Assembly: GCA_019794795.1 (NCBI GenBank)
Contig: JAIMFC010000003.1
Location: 1-64,000, forward strand
Length of the DNA stretch: 64,000 bases
Source of the DNA: Streptococcus gallolyticus
Lineage (GTDB): Bacteria; Bacillota; Bacilli; Lactobacillales; Streptococcaceae
Direction: 5' to 3'
Numbering within the stretch: position 1 is the first letter of the stretch; each line of letters starts with the position of its first letter. The position numbers and the translations under genes are program-made. Of this stretch, positions 1 to 9,986 are shown in pieces. Under the pieces are notes generated by a model. That model did no database searches. It had not been told where the DNA came from and worked only from the letters and a program-made list of their open reading frames with translations.

Positions 1-477
1 TCGGAAGTCCGATAGATACCCTCTCAAGTCACGTTCCAGTGCTTTGCGACCTTTGAACCGTTCTCCGCCTAATAGTTTCTGATACACTTCTTCTCCTGTT
101 GGACCTAAACTTGACTTGAAACGATGTAATTGTTCTCTAAGGGCGATGAATTCATCATTGATAAGACCTTTGCCTTGAAGCCGATGACTAATCTCACTGA
201 CTTCTTCATATGGCATACGGTCGAAGCGACGTTTTTGACTTTCTTGTTTCCTTAATTGATCTTTTAGACGGTTACCGAACTTGACCTTGAAGTAGACCAA
301 TAGGTGCGACTGTTGGCTGGGCTCTTTTAAGTGTGGTTGCGCTTCTAGGAGCTCATACAAACTGAGCATCCCCTCCTGGTCCCAGTCTTCTTTGTCCCAT
401 AGTCGGATGACATACTGCTTCCTATACTTGTATACAATCCCTTTTACCAATGAATATAGACCTGTAAATTCTTCCAT
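1..477 (-). CDS. comX: Competence sigma factor ComX (SigX), 3' end cut by window edge
   Basis: Alternative sigma factor that directs RNA polymerase to late competence promoters. Reading leftward from the ATG at 475-477 gives 159 codons without a stop, running off the window; the family is about 160 residues, so only the last residues are missing. The translation has the ComX hallmarks: an N-terminal stretch with DWDQEGML, then RKQESQKRRFDRMPYEEV and SEISHRL, and a C-terminal region ending in LRGYLSDFR. A GGAGG-rich ribosome site lies about 9 bases upstream. It sits just beyond ftsH, its usual place in streptococci. The sequence looks closer to ComX of non-mitis streptococci than to the pneumococcal protein; that is judged from memory. 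Confidence 0.88.
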   Translation of the reverse strand, partial: MEEFTGLYSLVKGIVYKYRKQYVIRLWDKEDWDQEGMLSLYELLEAQPHLKEPSQQSHLLVYFKVKFGNRLKDQLRKQESQKRRFDRMPYEEVSEISHRLQGKGLINDEFIALREQLHRFKSSLGPTGEEVYQKLLGGERFKGRKALERDLRGYLSDFR

Positions 478-509
478 TACTATCCACTCCTCCTCTTCTA
501 TACGCTATA

Positions 510-559
510 GACAGTATAGAATATATACTGTCTTCTGAACAGGTCATACATGTCATCTC
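510..559 (-). promoter_or_regulatory. comX promoter region with ComR-type (ECom-like) palindrome
   Basis: On the minus strand, positions 559-538 read GAGATGACATGTATGACC followed by TGTT. This fits the ComR-box consensus as I recall it (AACANGACA-N4-TGTCNTGTT) with about three mismatches. A TATATT candidate -10 follows 12 bases later (525-520). A perfect 9-bp inverted repeat, GACAGTATA/TATACTGTC (532-524 and 518-510, 5-base loop), overlaps the -10 and start region. The 9-bp direct repeats of ComE-type promoters are not present with correct spacing. Function is inferred from resemblance only. Confidence 0.5.
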
Positions 560-568
560 AAAAATCAT

Positions 569-594
569 TAAAAAAACACCCGTGAAAACGGGTG
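569..594 (-). terminator. Intrinsic terminator of the hpt-ftsH operon
   Basis: Seven-bp stem CACCCGT/ACGGGTG (577-583, 588-594) with a GAAA-type loop, followed on the minus strand by a T run. It lies 3 bases past the ftsH stop and separates it from comX. Confidence 0.85.
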
Positions 595-597
595 GGG

Positions 598-2562
598 TTA
601 ATCTAATTTAGATTTCACTTCTTCATAGGATAAGGGATGATTTTCTGTTTCTTCCTCTATTTCTGCAGGCATTTTACCTGTTTCGTAAAGTGATTTAATT
701 TGAATACTATCCAGTGTTTCGTATTTAAGAAGGGCTTCTGCGATAAGTTTGTGAGTTTCACGGTTGGCTTGGATAATTTCTGCTGCTTTATTGCGAGCCT
801 CATTCAATAAATCACGTACTTCAATATCCAATTCGTAGGCTGTTTGTTCAGAAATATGTTTTTGAGTAGTATATTGACCGAACATAGCATGACTACCTTC
901 ATACTGCATAGGGCCCATTTTCTCACTCATACCATATTCTGCAACCATAGCACGCGCCATTTGTGTGGCTTGTTCAAAGTCATTGGATGCACCTGTGGTT
1001 TGAGCATTGAAAATGATTTCTTCAGCTACACGACCTCCCATTAGACCTGCCAATTGTTCTTTCATATCTTCTTTAGAAAGAAGCATTTGGTCTTCTTTAG
1101 GTAGGGCGATCATATAACCGCCTGCACGACCACGTGGAACAATCGTAACTTTATGCACCTCACGCGCATTTGACAAGACCAGACCAACAATTGTGTGGCC
1201 TGCTTCGTGGTAGGCAACCATTTCGCGTTCTTTTTGAGAAATAGTACGATCTTTTTTAGATGGACCTGCAATAACACGATCTTCTGCTTCATCAATATCT
1301 GAAGCATCAATCACTGTTTTATTGCGACGGGCGGCAACAAGTGCAGCCTCATTCAAAACATTTTCCAAATCAGCACCGACAAAACCTGGTGTTTGTTGAG
1401 CAACCAATTTCAAGTCTACATCATCTGCCAACGGTTTATTTTTAGCATGAACCTTAAGAATAGCCTCACGCCCTTTAACATCTGGACGACCAACCAGTAC
1501 TTTGCGGTCAAAACGTCCTGGACGAAGAAGAGCTGGGTCTAGTACATCACTGCGGTTTGTTGCAGCGATAACAATGATTCCTTCGTTTCCTTCAAAACCA
1601 TCCATTTCGATCAAGAGTTGGTTAAGGGTTTGCTCACGCTCATCATTTCCGCCTCCCATACCAACACCACGTTGACGACCAACAGCATCAATTTCATCAA
1701 TAAAAATGATGGCAGGAGCAGCTTTTTTGGCGTCCTCAAAAAGAGAACGAACACGACTAGCACCTACACCGACAAACATTTCTACAAAGTCTGAACCAGA
1801 GATTGAGAAGAATGGTACGCCGGCTTCACCAGCAACAGCTTTTGCCAGAAGAGTTTTACCTGTTCCCGGAGGCCCCTCAAGTAGGACACCTGCTGGAATA
1901 CGAGCACCCAGTTTTGTGAACCGTTTGGGATCTTTTAAGAACTCAACCACTTCAACAAGTTCTTGTTTTTCTTCCTCTGCCCCAGCAACATCAGAAAAAC
2001 GAACCTTGATATTATTTTTTTCAAGAGCTTTAGCTTTGTTGCGACCGAAGTTCATAGCACCTCGAGCGCCACCACCGCCACCTTGATTCATCATCATGAA
2101 GAAAACTACCATAACGAGACCAAGTGGCAAAAGATTAATCAAAAGATTAAACCATAAGTTATTCGAACTTTCTGGCTTAACTGTCACTTTGACATCATTT
2201 TTTTCAGCTAATGTCTGGAGATTTGAAATGGTCGAATCTGAGGCTAATATAATAGAAGAAAACTTCTTGTAGCTAACTTTTTCATTAACAGAAAACAACT
2301 GAATAGTTGAAGATAATTCACTCTTTTCAGTTACTTCTTTTTCATACGTCCCTGTAATTTGAATAACACTGCTATCTGGTTGATAAGTGATATCTTTTAC
2401 ATTTCCGTCTTGTAATGCTTTAACGACTTGAGAGTAGCTAATTTCTTGGGTAGAAACTTGACTACCAGCCTTCATAAATTGATAGCCAGTAATAACTGTT
2501 GCAATCAATAAAATAATGAGAAAAGGATTTCGAATAAATCCTTTATTGGGTTGTTTGTTCAT
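598..2562 (-). CDS. ftsH: ATP-dependent zinc metalloprotease FtsH
   Basis: Membrane-anchored AAA+ protease that degrades unassembled membrane proteins and some regulators. The 654 residues carry an N-terminal membrane helix (about 12-30), an extracytoplasmic segment, a second helix (about 137-157), then the AAA domain with Walker A GPPGTGKT (about 230-237), Walker B IIFIDEID, and the zinc motif HEAGH (about 452-456). A glycine-rich linker follows the second helix. Length matches the family. The core is strongly conserved while the N-terminal 160 residues differ from pneumococcal FtsH, as expected for that segment. It is the last gene of the leftward tilS-hpt-ftsH run and is followed by a terminator. 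Confidence 0.97.
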   Translation of the reverse strand: MNKQPNKGFIRNPFLIILLIATVITGYQFMKAGSQVSTQEISYSQVVKALQDGNVKDITYQPDSSVIQITGTYEKEVTEKSELSSTIQLFSVNEKVSYKKFSSIILASDSTISNLQTLAEKNDVKVTVKPESSNNLWFNLLINLLPLGLVMVVFFMMMNQGGGGGARGAMNFGRNKAKALEKNNIKVRFSDVAGAEEEKQELVEVVEFLKDPKRFTKLGARIPAGVLLEGPPGTGKTLLAKAVAGEAGVPFFSISGSDFVEMFVGVGASRVRSLFEDAKKAAPAIIFIDEIDAVGRQRGVGMGGGNDEREQTLNQLLIEMDGFEGNEGIIVIAATNRSDVLDPALLRPGRFDRKVLVGRPDVKGREAILKVHAKNKPLADDVDLKLVAQQTPGFVGADLENVLNEAALVAARRNKTVIDASDIDEAEDRVIAGPSKKDRTISQKEREMVAYHEAGHTIVGLVLSNAREVHKVTIVPRGRAGGYMIALPKEDQMLLSKEDMKEQLAGLMGGRVAEEIIFNAQTTGASNDFEQATQMARAMVAEYGMSEKMGPMQYEGSHAMFGQYTTQKHISEQTAYELDIEVRDLLNEARNKAAEIIQANRETHKLIAEALLKYETLDSIQIKSLYETGKMPAEIEEETENHPLSYEEVKSKLD

Positions 2563-2581
2563 AAAATCTAGTTACCTTTTT

Positions 2582-3124
2582 CTAGTTTGAGTAGACTTCC
2601 TCTTTTAGAACTCCTACATACGGTAAGTTACGATAATTTTCATTGTAATCTAGACCAAATCCGACAACAAATTCATTTGGAATAGTGAAACATGTATCAT
2701 CCGCGTCAATCTCAACCACACGTCCTTCCGGTTTATCCAACATGGTTACGATACGGATTGATTTAGCTTGACGAAGTTCAAATAATTCTTTCAATTCTTT
2801 CAAAGTACGGCCTGTATCAATGATATCTTCGACAAAAATCACGTCACGCCCTGCCACATTTGTGTCAACATCTTTAATGATTTTGACAGTACCGCTACTT
2901 TCAGTTCCTCCGTGGTAACTTGATACAACCATAAATTCCATTTCCATATGAGTATCAATATATTTGACCAATTCAGCCATAAATGGAATAGAACCCTTCA
3001 AAATACCAATTAACAATGGATTTTTATCTTTATATTCTTCTGTTAATTTTTTTCCTAAAACAGCAGCTTGAGCAACAATTTCTTCTTGCGTAATTAAAAC
3101 TTTTTTAATGTCTTTTTCCAACAT
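2582..3124 (-). CDS. hpt: Hypoxanthine phosphoribosyltransferase
   Basis: Purine salvage enzyme converting hypoxanthine or guanine plus PRPP to IMP or GMP in the cytoplasm. The type I PRTase PRPP loop [14 protein letters not shown] is present near residue 95-108. I place the start at the ATG at 3122-3124, giving 180 residues (MLEKDIKK...), the usual family start; an in-frame TTG two codons upstream (3130) would add MI. The start lies 8 bases after the tilS stop, so the two are translationally close, in the conserved tilS-hpt-ftsH order. The Shine-Dalgarno sequence is weak (GAAAGTG inside the tilS end). Confidence 0.95.
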   Translation of the reverse strand: MLEKDIKKVLITQEEIVAQAAVLGKKLTEEYKDKNPLLIGILKGSIPFMAELVKYIDTHMEMEFMVVSSYHGGTESSGTVKIIKDVDTNVAGRDVIFVEDIIDTGRTLKELKELFELRQAKSIRIVTMLDKPEGRVVEIDADDTCFTIPNEFVVGFGLDYNENYRNLPYVGVLKEEVYSN

Positions 3125-3132
3125 AATCAAAT

Positions 3133-4404
3133 TTACACTTTCATTTTTATATATAATGCAACATTTATTGTATCATTTTTCATAGATTTACTCAAATCAC
3201 TAGCAACGATATTTGCAATTCCGTATACATTTTTATTTTGTTCAATTAACACTGCCTCTTGTCGATTTTTATGAGGGATTTTTTCATCTATAAAATACCG
3301 GCGAAGTTTTTTTGAGATTCCGTTTAGTAGTATCCTGTCTCCCGCCTGACGATGTCGAAGGATAATCGGAAACTCTTTTTTTACATATATAATTTGATGG
3401 AAACTTTCTAAGGGTCTACCAACACCAATTAAAAAATTTCCAAACTCGTAGATACCTTCTGATTCTATCATTAAATTAGAAATTTCCTCATCCGCCTTAG
3501 GAATGATTTTTGTGATTGAAAATTCTTTTTCGTTTTTCATTAAGTAATAGTTATTTTTTAGAAAATGATTGTAGTTTTTCTTTTCTTCCAGTATATGTAA
3601 AATTTCTTGAAACTGTGCCCTTGTAGGCTGTAAATCCGAAAATTTTTCCAAATATTCTTGTAACAAAAAAGAACGAACAGCTGGTGTCTGCGCTAAAAAT
3701 TCTTCAAGCTTTGTTGTTTGAATATCTTTTGTCAAATCTTTTAATGCAGCTAGATATTGATAGGTTTCATTTCCTAAATTGACTAAGGCTGTAGAAAACT
3801 GAGTATTTTCCTCTTCTAAAAGAGGCATATAATGATTGCGCACACGATTTCTGAAGTAATCTAAACTTACATTACTACTATCTTCAAAGTGAAATACTTC
3901 CTCCAAATCTGCTTTTCGAAAAGAAAGAAGAGGACGAATCAACTGACCTGTTCCAAATGGCTGAACAGGTTCTATACCTCTCAGATTGCGCAGGCGATTT
4001 CCTCGAATAATTCGCATAAAAATCGTCTCTGCTTGATCATCTGCATGATGAGCTGTCACCAAGGCTGTATATAGCTCAGATTCCATGACGCTCTTGAAAA
4101 AATCGTAGCGAAACTGGCGTGCGCTGTCCTCGGAAAATTTTCCTGTAAAATAATCAACAAAAAATGGGATATGCAGTTCTCTTGCTAGATTATATAAATA
4201 ATCTTCTTCCTCTTGAGATTCTGGACGCTGTTGATGATTCACGTGAATCATTCCAAGTTCAATCCCCAGTTTTTCCTGTAAATCAAAAAGAAGATGAAAA
4301 AGATTTAAGGAATCTTTTCCACCTGATACAGCTATTAATACTTTTGAATGTTGGTCAAAAAAGTGGTTTTCTTTTACCACTTTCAAAAATTCTTTTTTAT
4401 TCAT
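3133..4404 (-). CDS. tilS: tRNA(Ile)-lysidine synthase TilS
   Basis: Modifies C34 of the CAU-anticodon tRNA-Ile to lysidine with ATP and lysine, so that AUA codons are read as isoleucine. The N-terminal PP-loop ATPase motif SGGKDS is at about residues 27-32, and [12 protein letters not shown], typical of TilS, near 120. The C-terminal half contains the TilS substrate-binding region with [10 protein letters not shown]. The 423-residue length is normal. Its ATG directly abuts the stop of the upstream serine-hydrolase gene (stop 4405-4407, start 4402-4404), indicating co-transcription and coupling. Confidence 0.95.
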   Translation of the reverse strand: MNKKEFLKVVKENHFFDQHSKVLIAVSGGKDSLNLFHLLFDLQEKLGIELGMIHVNHQQRPESQEEEDYLYNLARELHIPFFVDYFTGKFSEDSARQFRYDFFKSVMESELYTALVTAHHADDQAETIFMRIIRGNRLRNLRGIEPVQPFGTGQLIRPLLSFRKADLEEVFHFEDSSNVSLDYFRNRVRNHYMPLLEEENTQFSTALVNLGNETYQYLAALKDLTKDIQTTKLEEFLAQTPAVRSFLLQEYLEKFSDLQPTRAQFQEILHILEEKKNYNHFLKNNYYLMKNEKEFSITKIIPKADEEISNLMIESEGIYEFGNFLIGVGRPLESFHQIIYVKKEFPIILRHRQAGDRILLNGISKKLRRYFIDEKIPHKNRQEAVLIEQNKNVYGIANIVASDLSKSMKNDTINVALYIKMKV

Positions 4405-5688
4405 CTATTTCAAAATATCGTAAATTTCCTTGGCAATTTGCGAAATGGTTTCATAATCAGATTTATCTGTGAAGATTGACAAGATAAATGGAGAATCGGT
4501 ATAAACAATAGCTACATCATGCTTATTATCGTAAGCATCTCCAATCTTATGAGCAATCTGCACAGGAATATCTTTGGCAATTCGTTGATTATCAAAATGA
4601 GTACCAGTTAGACTTTGCAAGGCGTAGCCATTCTGATAGTAAATAGCTTCCATCATCAACCCCGCCATTTTACTACTAGCCATTCGAGTTTTCATATCCC
4701 ACTTCTCTTGTGTGATGCCAGTTATTTCTGAGTAAAATTGGTTATCAAATTGATTAGTGAGGTAGTAGGCTAAGAGATTGCTGGCTGCATTGTCTGAATA
4801 CTTAGCGGTTAGATCCATTAATTGGTCAATTCGGTAGTGTTTATTATCAGCTATTTTGGATAGAATGCCACTACCTTCTGGACTATAACTTCCTTTGAAG
4901 GTTGTTACCTTGTCAACATACTGTAAACCTTGATCTAAGTTATAGGTTCCTGCATTGACTTGCTCTTGACTATAATATAAGACTGGTAATTTTGAAACGC
5001 TGGCAGCATACATTTTCTTGTCTTCCTGAATTGAAGCTGTTTTCTCTGTTGTCAATTGCTTCACATAAATCGAAAATTTCTCTGACTGATACTTTTGATT
5101 TAGCAGTTTTTGAACGGCTTCCATTCGATTATCTTCTTTTGAAAGTCGACTCATTTTTATCCAGCCAATATTAGAAATCTTAGCAAAGGTATCCCAGTTA
5201 CTGCGAACAATTTCTGTAACGATAACTGATTGGTAAGCCTTTAATTTTGTTGTGATTTCTTTGGCTTTATTTTCAATAGGACTAGAATAAATTGTAAAGT
5301 TATCTGTCAACCAATAGTGTTCTTCAACAATTTCCTTTTCTAAAAGAATATCGTCATAAATATTTTTTATATCTGCTAATAGATAGCTTCCATCACTCAA
5401 TTTAAATACCTGTTCTTGCTTGTCGTTAACAAGTATAGATTGAATTTCAAATAATTGGTTGGGGTGAATCTTTCTTGCAAGCACTGTCAATTCTTTATCA
5501 ACGTAAGTATTAGCTTCCTGATGAAGATTTGGATTCGTCGGAATAGTAGTAAAATGAGATTGATAGGACATGCTGGTCAATTGATACTTTTCTTCATTGG
5601 TCAATTTTACTGGTAGTTCTGTACTAACTACATGATTACTGATAAAAAAGATCGGCAAAATCCATACCATCAATTCTTTACGCAGCAT
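4405..5688 (-). CDS. Secreted serine hydrolase, class A beta-lactamase-like fold
   Basis: Cell-surface protein of the beta-lactamase/D,D-peptidase superfamily; physiological substrate unknown. I prefer the ATG at 5688 (MLRKELMVW...) because an AAGGAGG ribosome site lies 7 bases upstream; a longer reading from 5712 would overlap the preceding small gene. It begins with a hydrophobic signal/anchor segment. The C-terminal domain shows the serine-hydrolase motifs: SVSK (SxxK), YSDNAASN (SDN) and a degenerate KIG in place of KTG. The central region resembles an SH3-like module with a TxNxTIYS-type start. The same gene lies between divIC and tilS in other streptococci, where it is annotated as a beta-lactamase homologue. 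Confidence 0.85.
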   Translation of the reverse strand: MLRKELMVWILPIFFISNHVVSTELPVKLTNEEKYQLTSMSYQSHFTTIPTNPNLHQEANTYVDKELTVLARKIHPNQLFEIQSILVNDKQEQVFKLSDGSYLLADIKNIYDDILLEKEIVEEHYWLTDNFTIYSSPIENKAKEITTKLKAYQSVIVTEIVRSNWDTFAKISNIGWIKMSRLSKEDNRMEAVQKLLNQKYQSEKFSIYVKQLTTEKTASIQEDKKMYAASVSKLPVLYYSQEQVNAGTYNLDQGLQYVDKVTTFKGSYSPEGSGILSKIADNKHYRIDQLMDLTAKYSDNAASNLLAYYLTNQFDNQFYSEITGITQEKWDMKTRMASSKMAGLMMEAIYYQNGYALQSLTGTHFDNQRIAKDIPVQIAHKIGDAYDNKHDVAIVYTDSPFILSIFTDKSDYETISQIAKEIYDILK

Positions 5689-5704
5689 GCTCCCTCCTTC
5701 CCTA

Positions 5705-5815
5705 TTATTCATTTTCTTCTAATTGTAGCGTTTGATTGATTTCTGATAATTCTTCTAATTTTTGATCAGAATAGTTTAAAAATTTTTCAACGGTTTCTAA
5801 AATATTTTCTGTCAT
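5705..5815 (-). CDS. Small conserved acidic protein between divIC and the serine hydrolase
   Basis: A 36-codon ORF ([20 protein letters not shown]..., ending QLEENE). Its ATG overlaps the divIC stop as ATGA (5812-5815), and its stop lies 16 bases before the preferred start of the serine-hydrolase gene, with the AAGGAGG site in between. This tight packing supports translation. I recall a similar tiny ORF at the same place in pneumococcus. The sequence is amphipathic helix-like and acidic at the end; no known domain or function. Confidence 0.72.
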   Translation of the reverse strand: MTENILETVEKFLNYSDQKLEELSEINQTLQLEENE

Positions 5816-6183
5816 TTTGGTAATAATCCTGGGATATTGTAAACAAACTCACCCTCTTTTGAAAATTGATATTTAGCTCGAACATATTTGGCTGCAAAAT
5901 CACTATCTTTCAATTTTGTAACCAAGGAGGATTCGATTTTTTCATCTGTTGCCAATTGATCGTATTGTTTTTCTAAATCAACCAGCTGTTGTTCTTTATC
6001 CTTCAAGGTGTGGTAAGTCTGTACTAAATTATAGGTTGGCAAGACAAATAGAAAAACAGCTAGGATCAAGATTGAGCCCATAAAACGATTTTTTTGGCGA
6101 TTTTCTGCTTGTTTTCTCTGAATTTGACTTTGCTGTGACTGAATATAATCATTGTTGAGTTGTAAAACTTTAGATTTCTTCAT
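5812..6183 (-). CDS. divIC: Septum formation initiator DivIC (FtsB-like)
   Basis: Small bitopic division protein that pairs with DivIB and FtsL at the septum. From the ATG at 6183 it is 123 residues ([13 protein letters not shown]...); an in-frame ATG at 6204 would add seven residues. There is one membrane segment (about 40-58, [21 protein letters not shown]), then a coiled-coil [21 protein letters not shown] typical of the DivIC/FtsB family. The start overlaps the end of the S4-domain gene by 14 bases, and its stop overlaps the next small gene as ATGA, so it is inside a compact operon. Confidence 0.9.
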   Translation of the reverse strand: MKKSKVLQLNNDYIQSQQSQIQRKQAENRQKNRFMGSILILAVFLFVLPTYNLVQTYHTLKDKEQQLVDLEKQYDQLATDEKIESSLVTKLKDSDFAAKYVRAKYQFSKEGEFVYNIPGLLPK

Positions 6184-6442
6184 TATTTTCAATCCTTGTT
6201 TCATTTACGATTTCATACATTTTTTCAGCATCTTCTTTTTTAGTACTGTCCTTCATTTCAATAACTTTCACTGTCAATAGTTTATTCCCAAAACGAATTT
6301 CAATCTCATCATTCAGCTTAACGTCTGTTGATGATTTGGCCAAAATACCGTTGATTTTAATCCGTCCTTTATCAGCCACTTCTTTAGCAATAGTACGACG
6401 TTTAATAATGCGGGATACTTTTAAATATTTATCTAGTCTCAT
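6170..6442 (-). CDS. rqcP: S4-domain RNA-binding protein RqcP (YabO/Hsp15 family)
   Basis: Ninety-residue protein that is almost only an S4 fold: [38 protein letters not shown] with the characteristic RLDKYL start and the basic R-x-x-A-x-x-x-x-x-x-G-x-x-x-V/I-N-G pattern. In B. subtilis the homologue works with RqcH in adding alanine tails to peptides on stalled 60S-like 50S subunits. It lies 9 bases after mfd and overlaps divIC, the usual neighbours. Function is from family knowledge. Confidence 0.9.
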   Translation of the reverse strand: MRLDKYLKVSRIIKRRTIAKEVADKGRIKINGILAKSSTDVKLNDEIEIRFGNKLLTVKVIEMKDSTKKEDAEKMYEIVNETRIENNEEI

Positions 6443-6451
6443 ATATTCACC

Positions 6452-9400
6452 TCATTTCTTTATTTTACCATTTTTGAGTTCATTTGACAGTTTATTCTCT
6501 TTAGAATCCTTGATTTCAAGCATCTTTTCAGTGAATTTTATCAATTCTTCTAGGATTTCAAAATCTTTTTTCTTACGAACATCAAAAACCAAGTACATGC
6601 GACCTGCATTTTCAGTAATTCTAGCTTTTAAATTCGTCACAGATAAAGCTTGGAAATAGTCTTGGGTTAGGAAAATTTGACCTGCTCTTGGCTCAAAGTG
6701 AACAAAAACTTGATCCTGTTTTCTTTCTAGATTCTGAGTAAAAATCTGATCTGCAAAGGACTTCAAGAGACTAATTTCTAACAAATAAGCAACAACATCT
6801 GGATACTCCCCGAAGCGATCAATCAACTCATCTTGTAAGTATTCATAATTTACACGACTGTCAACTTCTTTAATTTTCTTGTAAACTTCAATCTTCTGAC
6901 GCTGATCTGAAATGTAATCTGAAGGTAAATATGCATCGATTTGCAGATTGATTTCAGAATTGGATTTCTCACGTATTTTTTGCTTACCTTGTTTGGCTAA
7001 AATAGCTTCTTCAAGCAATTGAGAATAGAGTTCATAACCAACTGAATCAATAAAGCCACTCTGAGCTGCACCTAGGATATTTCCAGCACCACGGATGGAT
7101 AAATCCTGCATAGCAATCTTAAAACCTGAACCTAGTTCTGTAAAGCCTTTAATAGCTTCCAAGCGTTTTTCAGAAACCTCCGTTAAGCTCTTATCCGGTC
7201 TGTACATAAGATAGGCATAGGCGATACGATTTGATCTACCAACTCGACCACGAAGTTGATACAAGGTTGACAGGCCCATATGGTCTGCATTCTCGATAAA
7301 AAGTGTATTCGCATTGGGAATATCAACACCCGTTTCAATAATGGTTGTTGTAACCAGAATATCGTATTCTCCTTCAATGAAGGCAAAAAGCGTATTTTCT
7401 AGCTGAATTTCTGACATTTGACCATGGACATAGCCAATACTTGCTTCAGGAATTAACTCTTTTAACTCAGAAACTTTTTGTTCAATCGTATCAACTTTAT
7501 TGTAAAGATAGTAAACTTGTCCACCACGATCTATCTCGCGTAAGACTGCGTCTCGGATAACAGTTGGATTGGTTTCCAAAACATAGGTCTGAACTGGATA
7601 ACGATTAGTCGGTGGTGTTTCAATAATAGATAAATCTCGAATTCCTAGCATAGACATATGGAGCGTGCGAGGAATAGGAGTCGCTGTCAAGGTTAGTACA
7701 TCCACTCGTTTTTTCAACTCTTTCAAACTTTCCTTATGCTTGACTCCGAAACGCTGCTCTTCATCAATAATTAAGAGTCCTAAATCTGAAAATTCAACAT
7801 CTTTAGATAAAATTCGGTGTGTACCAATCAGAATATCGACACGGCCTTTTTTTAGATTTTCTAATGTTTTCTGTTGCCCTGACTTAGTCCTAAAACGGCT
7901 TAAAACATCCACATTGACAGGAAATTCTGAAAAACGCTCAATAAAGTTACTGTAATGCTGTTGGGCTAAAACAGTTGTCGGAACTAAAATAGCTACTTGT
8001 TTACCGTCATTAACAGCCTTAAAAGCTGCCCGCATAGCTACTTCTGTCTTACCAAATCCCACATCTCCAACCAACAGACGATCCATCGGAGCTGGCTTTT
8101 CCATATCCTTTTTGATTTCTTCAATAGAACGAAGTTGATCCTCTGTCTCTACATAGGCAAAGTGGTTATCAAATTCCTCTTGATTAACATCATCCTCTGA
8201 AAAAGCAAATCCCTTCAACTGGCTACGTTCTGCATAAAGTTGAATCAAATCATCTGCAATATCTTCAACTTGCTTCTGAACTTTTTGTCTTGTTCGCTGA
8301 AATCGTCCATCATTTAACTTGTTCACTTTCGGCGTTTTGCCATCAGAAGATGTGTATTTTGATAATAGATCAATTTGATCAATCGGGACAGAAATCCGAT
8401 CAGAATTTTGATACTGAATCGTCAAGTAGTCGCGGTGAATTCCTGAGACTTCAATCGTTTCTATTCCTAAAAATTGACCAATCCCATGCACATGATGTAC
8501 GACATAATCTCCTTTTTCAAGCTCATTATAGTCTTTCAAACGTTCAGCATTGGAGATATTTTGCCGACGAATTTTCCGTTTTACCTTTTTATGGAAAATC
8601 TCGTGTTCAGTGATTACAGCTATTTTTTCATCTAAAAAATGAAAACCAGAACTCAGTTGACCAAATGAAATCTGACTTCTTCCTACTTCTAGCTGATTTG
8701 GATCTGTAAAAGGAATCTGAATAGCATATTCGTGTAAAGTTTTTTGTAAATTTTGTAAACTTACTTCGTTTTCTGTTTGAAGAATAAGGGTATATCCTAA
8801 TTTTTCAAAGCGTCGAATTTCTTCCTGTAATAAGTGAATTTGGTTAAAAAATTCCTGCATAGGATGCTGATTAAATTGATAAATAGAATCGAATTTTAAA
8901 TTCCCCAGTCCTTTTTGAAAGGTAGAAAAGAAACTAGCTGGCTTGTAATGACGCAATTCTTGATAAGGAGAAGCAAAATATTCCAAACTGGACAATGATT
9001 TACTATTCTGTAAATCTTGTGTCAATAATTCAGCTGCTTCTTTTTCAAAAAAAGCATAGGTATCCATAATTTTATGAAAATCATCAAAAAATATTGGTGT
9101 ATGAATTGGAAAATAATCCAACAAGGTCCATGTTTTTTCGTATAAAATTGATCGGAATTTTCGACTATCTGGATGTCGATAATTTGTCTTAAAATCAGCT
9201 AATACTTCCTGCAGATAAGAAATTTGCTTGTCATCCTGGATATGCTGGATCGCCTCTTCGATTTTTTTACTGGCGCGCTCAAAATCTTCTACTGAGAAAA
9301 TCAATTCCGAAGCTGGACTAATCAAGATATTGTCAATATTTTGTAAAGAAGTCTGTTTTTCAACATCAAAAATACGGATCCCGTCTACCTCATCACCAAA

Positions 9401-9985
9401 GAATTCAATACGATAGGGTTGATCACTGTTTATCTCATAGATATCTAAAATATCACCACGTGTACTAAATTCTCCTGGGCTTAGAACACGCAATGTTTTT
9501 TTGTATCCTGATTGCTGTAATTGATTGACAATATTATCTAGTTCGATTTCTTGATTGACTTCCAAAGAAAAAATCATATTTTGATAATTTCCTTTTCGCG
9601 GTAATAAAACACGAAAAGCAGCAATATTGACAACCAATATCCCTATTTTTCCTTTATCACATAAAAAATTCAAGACTTCAATTCTAGCTTGTGTGCGGTC
9701 TTTTGAAGTAAAGACAAATTCAGCAATTGGACTATCATCTGTAAAGAAGTTGTAAACATATTCTTGCCCCAGTAGATTTGTCAGTTCCGTAACTAGTTTG
9801 TCAGCTTCGTTTTGCGTAGAGGTGACAATGACTAACTTGTCATCGACTTGCTCAAAGGCAGATACGATGGCTAATGCTTTGCTTGTTCCAGATAATCCTG
9901 TTAATAGTTGACGACTGGATTTATTTAAGTTAGCCTGCCAAGTCATCACTTGTTTATTTTGGCTAATAAGATCAATGATATTCAT
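6452..9985 (-). CDS. mfd: Transcription-repair coupling factor Mfd
   Basis: DNA translocase that removes RNA polymerase stalled at lesions and recruits UvrA. The 1177 residues show an N-terminal UvrB-like homology region, the RNA-polymerase-interacting (CarD-like) domain with KGDYVVHHVHGIGQFLGI around 500, then the helicase with Walker A GDVGFGKTE, DEEQ box (IIDEEQRFG) and TATPIPRTLHMS, and the C-terminal TRCF domain. Length is normal. It begins 2 bases after the pth stop. Confidence 0.97.
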   Translation of the reverse strand: MNIIDLISQNKQVMTWQANLNKSSRQLLTGLSGTSKALAIVSAFEQVDDKLVIVTSTQNEADKLVTELTNLLGQEYVYNFFTDDSPIAEFVFTSKDRTQARIEVLNFLCDKGKIGILVVNIAAFRVLLPRKGNYQNMIFSLEVNQEIELDNIVNQLQQSGYKKTLRVLSPGEFSTRGDILDIYEINSDQPYRIEFFGDEVDGIRIFDVEKQTSLQNIDNILISPASELIFSVEDFERASKKIEEAIQHIQDDKQISYLQEVLADFKTNYRHPDSRKFRSILYEKTWTLLDYFPIHTPIFFDDFHKIMDTYAFFEKEAAELLTQDLQNSKSLSSLEYFASPYQELRHYKPASFFSTFQKGLGNLKFDSIYQFNQHPMQEFFNQIHLLQEEIRRFEKLGYTLILQTENEVSLQNLQKTLHEYAIQIPFTDPNQLEVGRSQISFGQLSSGFHFLDEKIAVITEHEIFHKKVKRKIRRQNISNAERLKDYNELEKGDYVVHHVHGIGQFLGIETIEVSGIHRDYLTIQYQNSDRISVPIDQIDLLSKYTSSDGKTPKVNKLNDGRFQRTRQKVQKQVEDIADDLIQLYAERSQLKGFAFSEDDVNQEEFDNHFAYVETEDQLRSIEEIKKDMEKPAPMDRLLVGDVGFGKTEVAMRAAFKAVNDGKQVAILVPTTVLAQQHYSNFIERFSEFPVNVDVLSRFRTKSGQQKTLENLKKGRVDILIGTHRILSKDVEFSDLGLLIIDEEQRFGVKHKESLKELKKRVDVLTLTATPIPRTLHMSMLGIRDLSIIETPPTNRYPVQTYVLETNPTVIRDAVLREIDRGGQVYYLYNKVDTIEQKVSELKELIPEASIGYVHGQMSEIQLENTLFAFIEGEYDILVTTTIIETGVDIPNANTLFIENADHMGLSTLYQLRGRVGRSNRIAYAYLMYRPDKSLTEVSEKRLEAIKGFTELGSGFKIAMQDLSIRGAGNILGAAQSGFIDSVGYELYSQLLEEAILAKQGKQKIREKSNSEINLQIDAYLPSDYISDQRQKIEVYKKIKEVDSRVNYEYLQDELIDRFGEYPDVVAYLLEISLLKSFADQIFTQNLERKQDQVFVHFEPRAGQIFLTQDYFQALSVTNLKARITENAGRMYLVFDVRKKKDFEILEELIKFTEKMLEIKDSKENKLSNELKNGKIKK

Positions 9986-9986
9986 T

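Noticed and set aside
510-570. ComE-type direct repeats upstream of comX (ATTTTTGAG ... CCTGTTCAG)
   Set aside because: The spacing is 13 rather than 12 bases, the repeats fit poorly and they lie too close to the -10; the ComR-type palindrome explains the same bases better.
1706-2086. Long plus-strand ORFs opposite ftsH, mfd, hpt and similar genes
   Set aside because: They are antisense shadows of conserved genes with biased composition and no ribosome sites.
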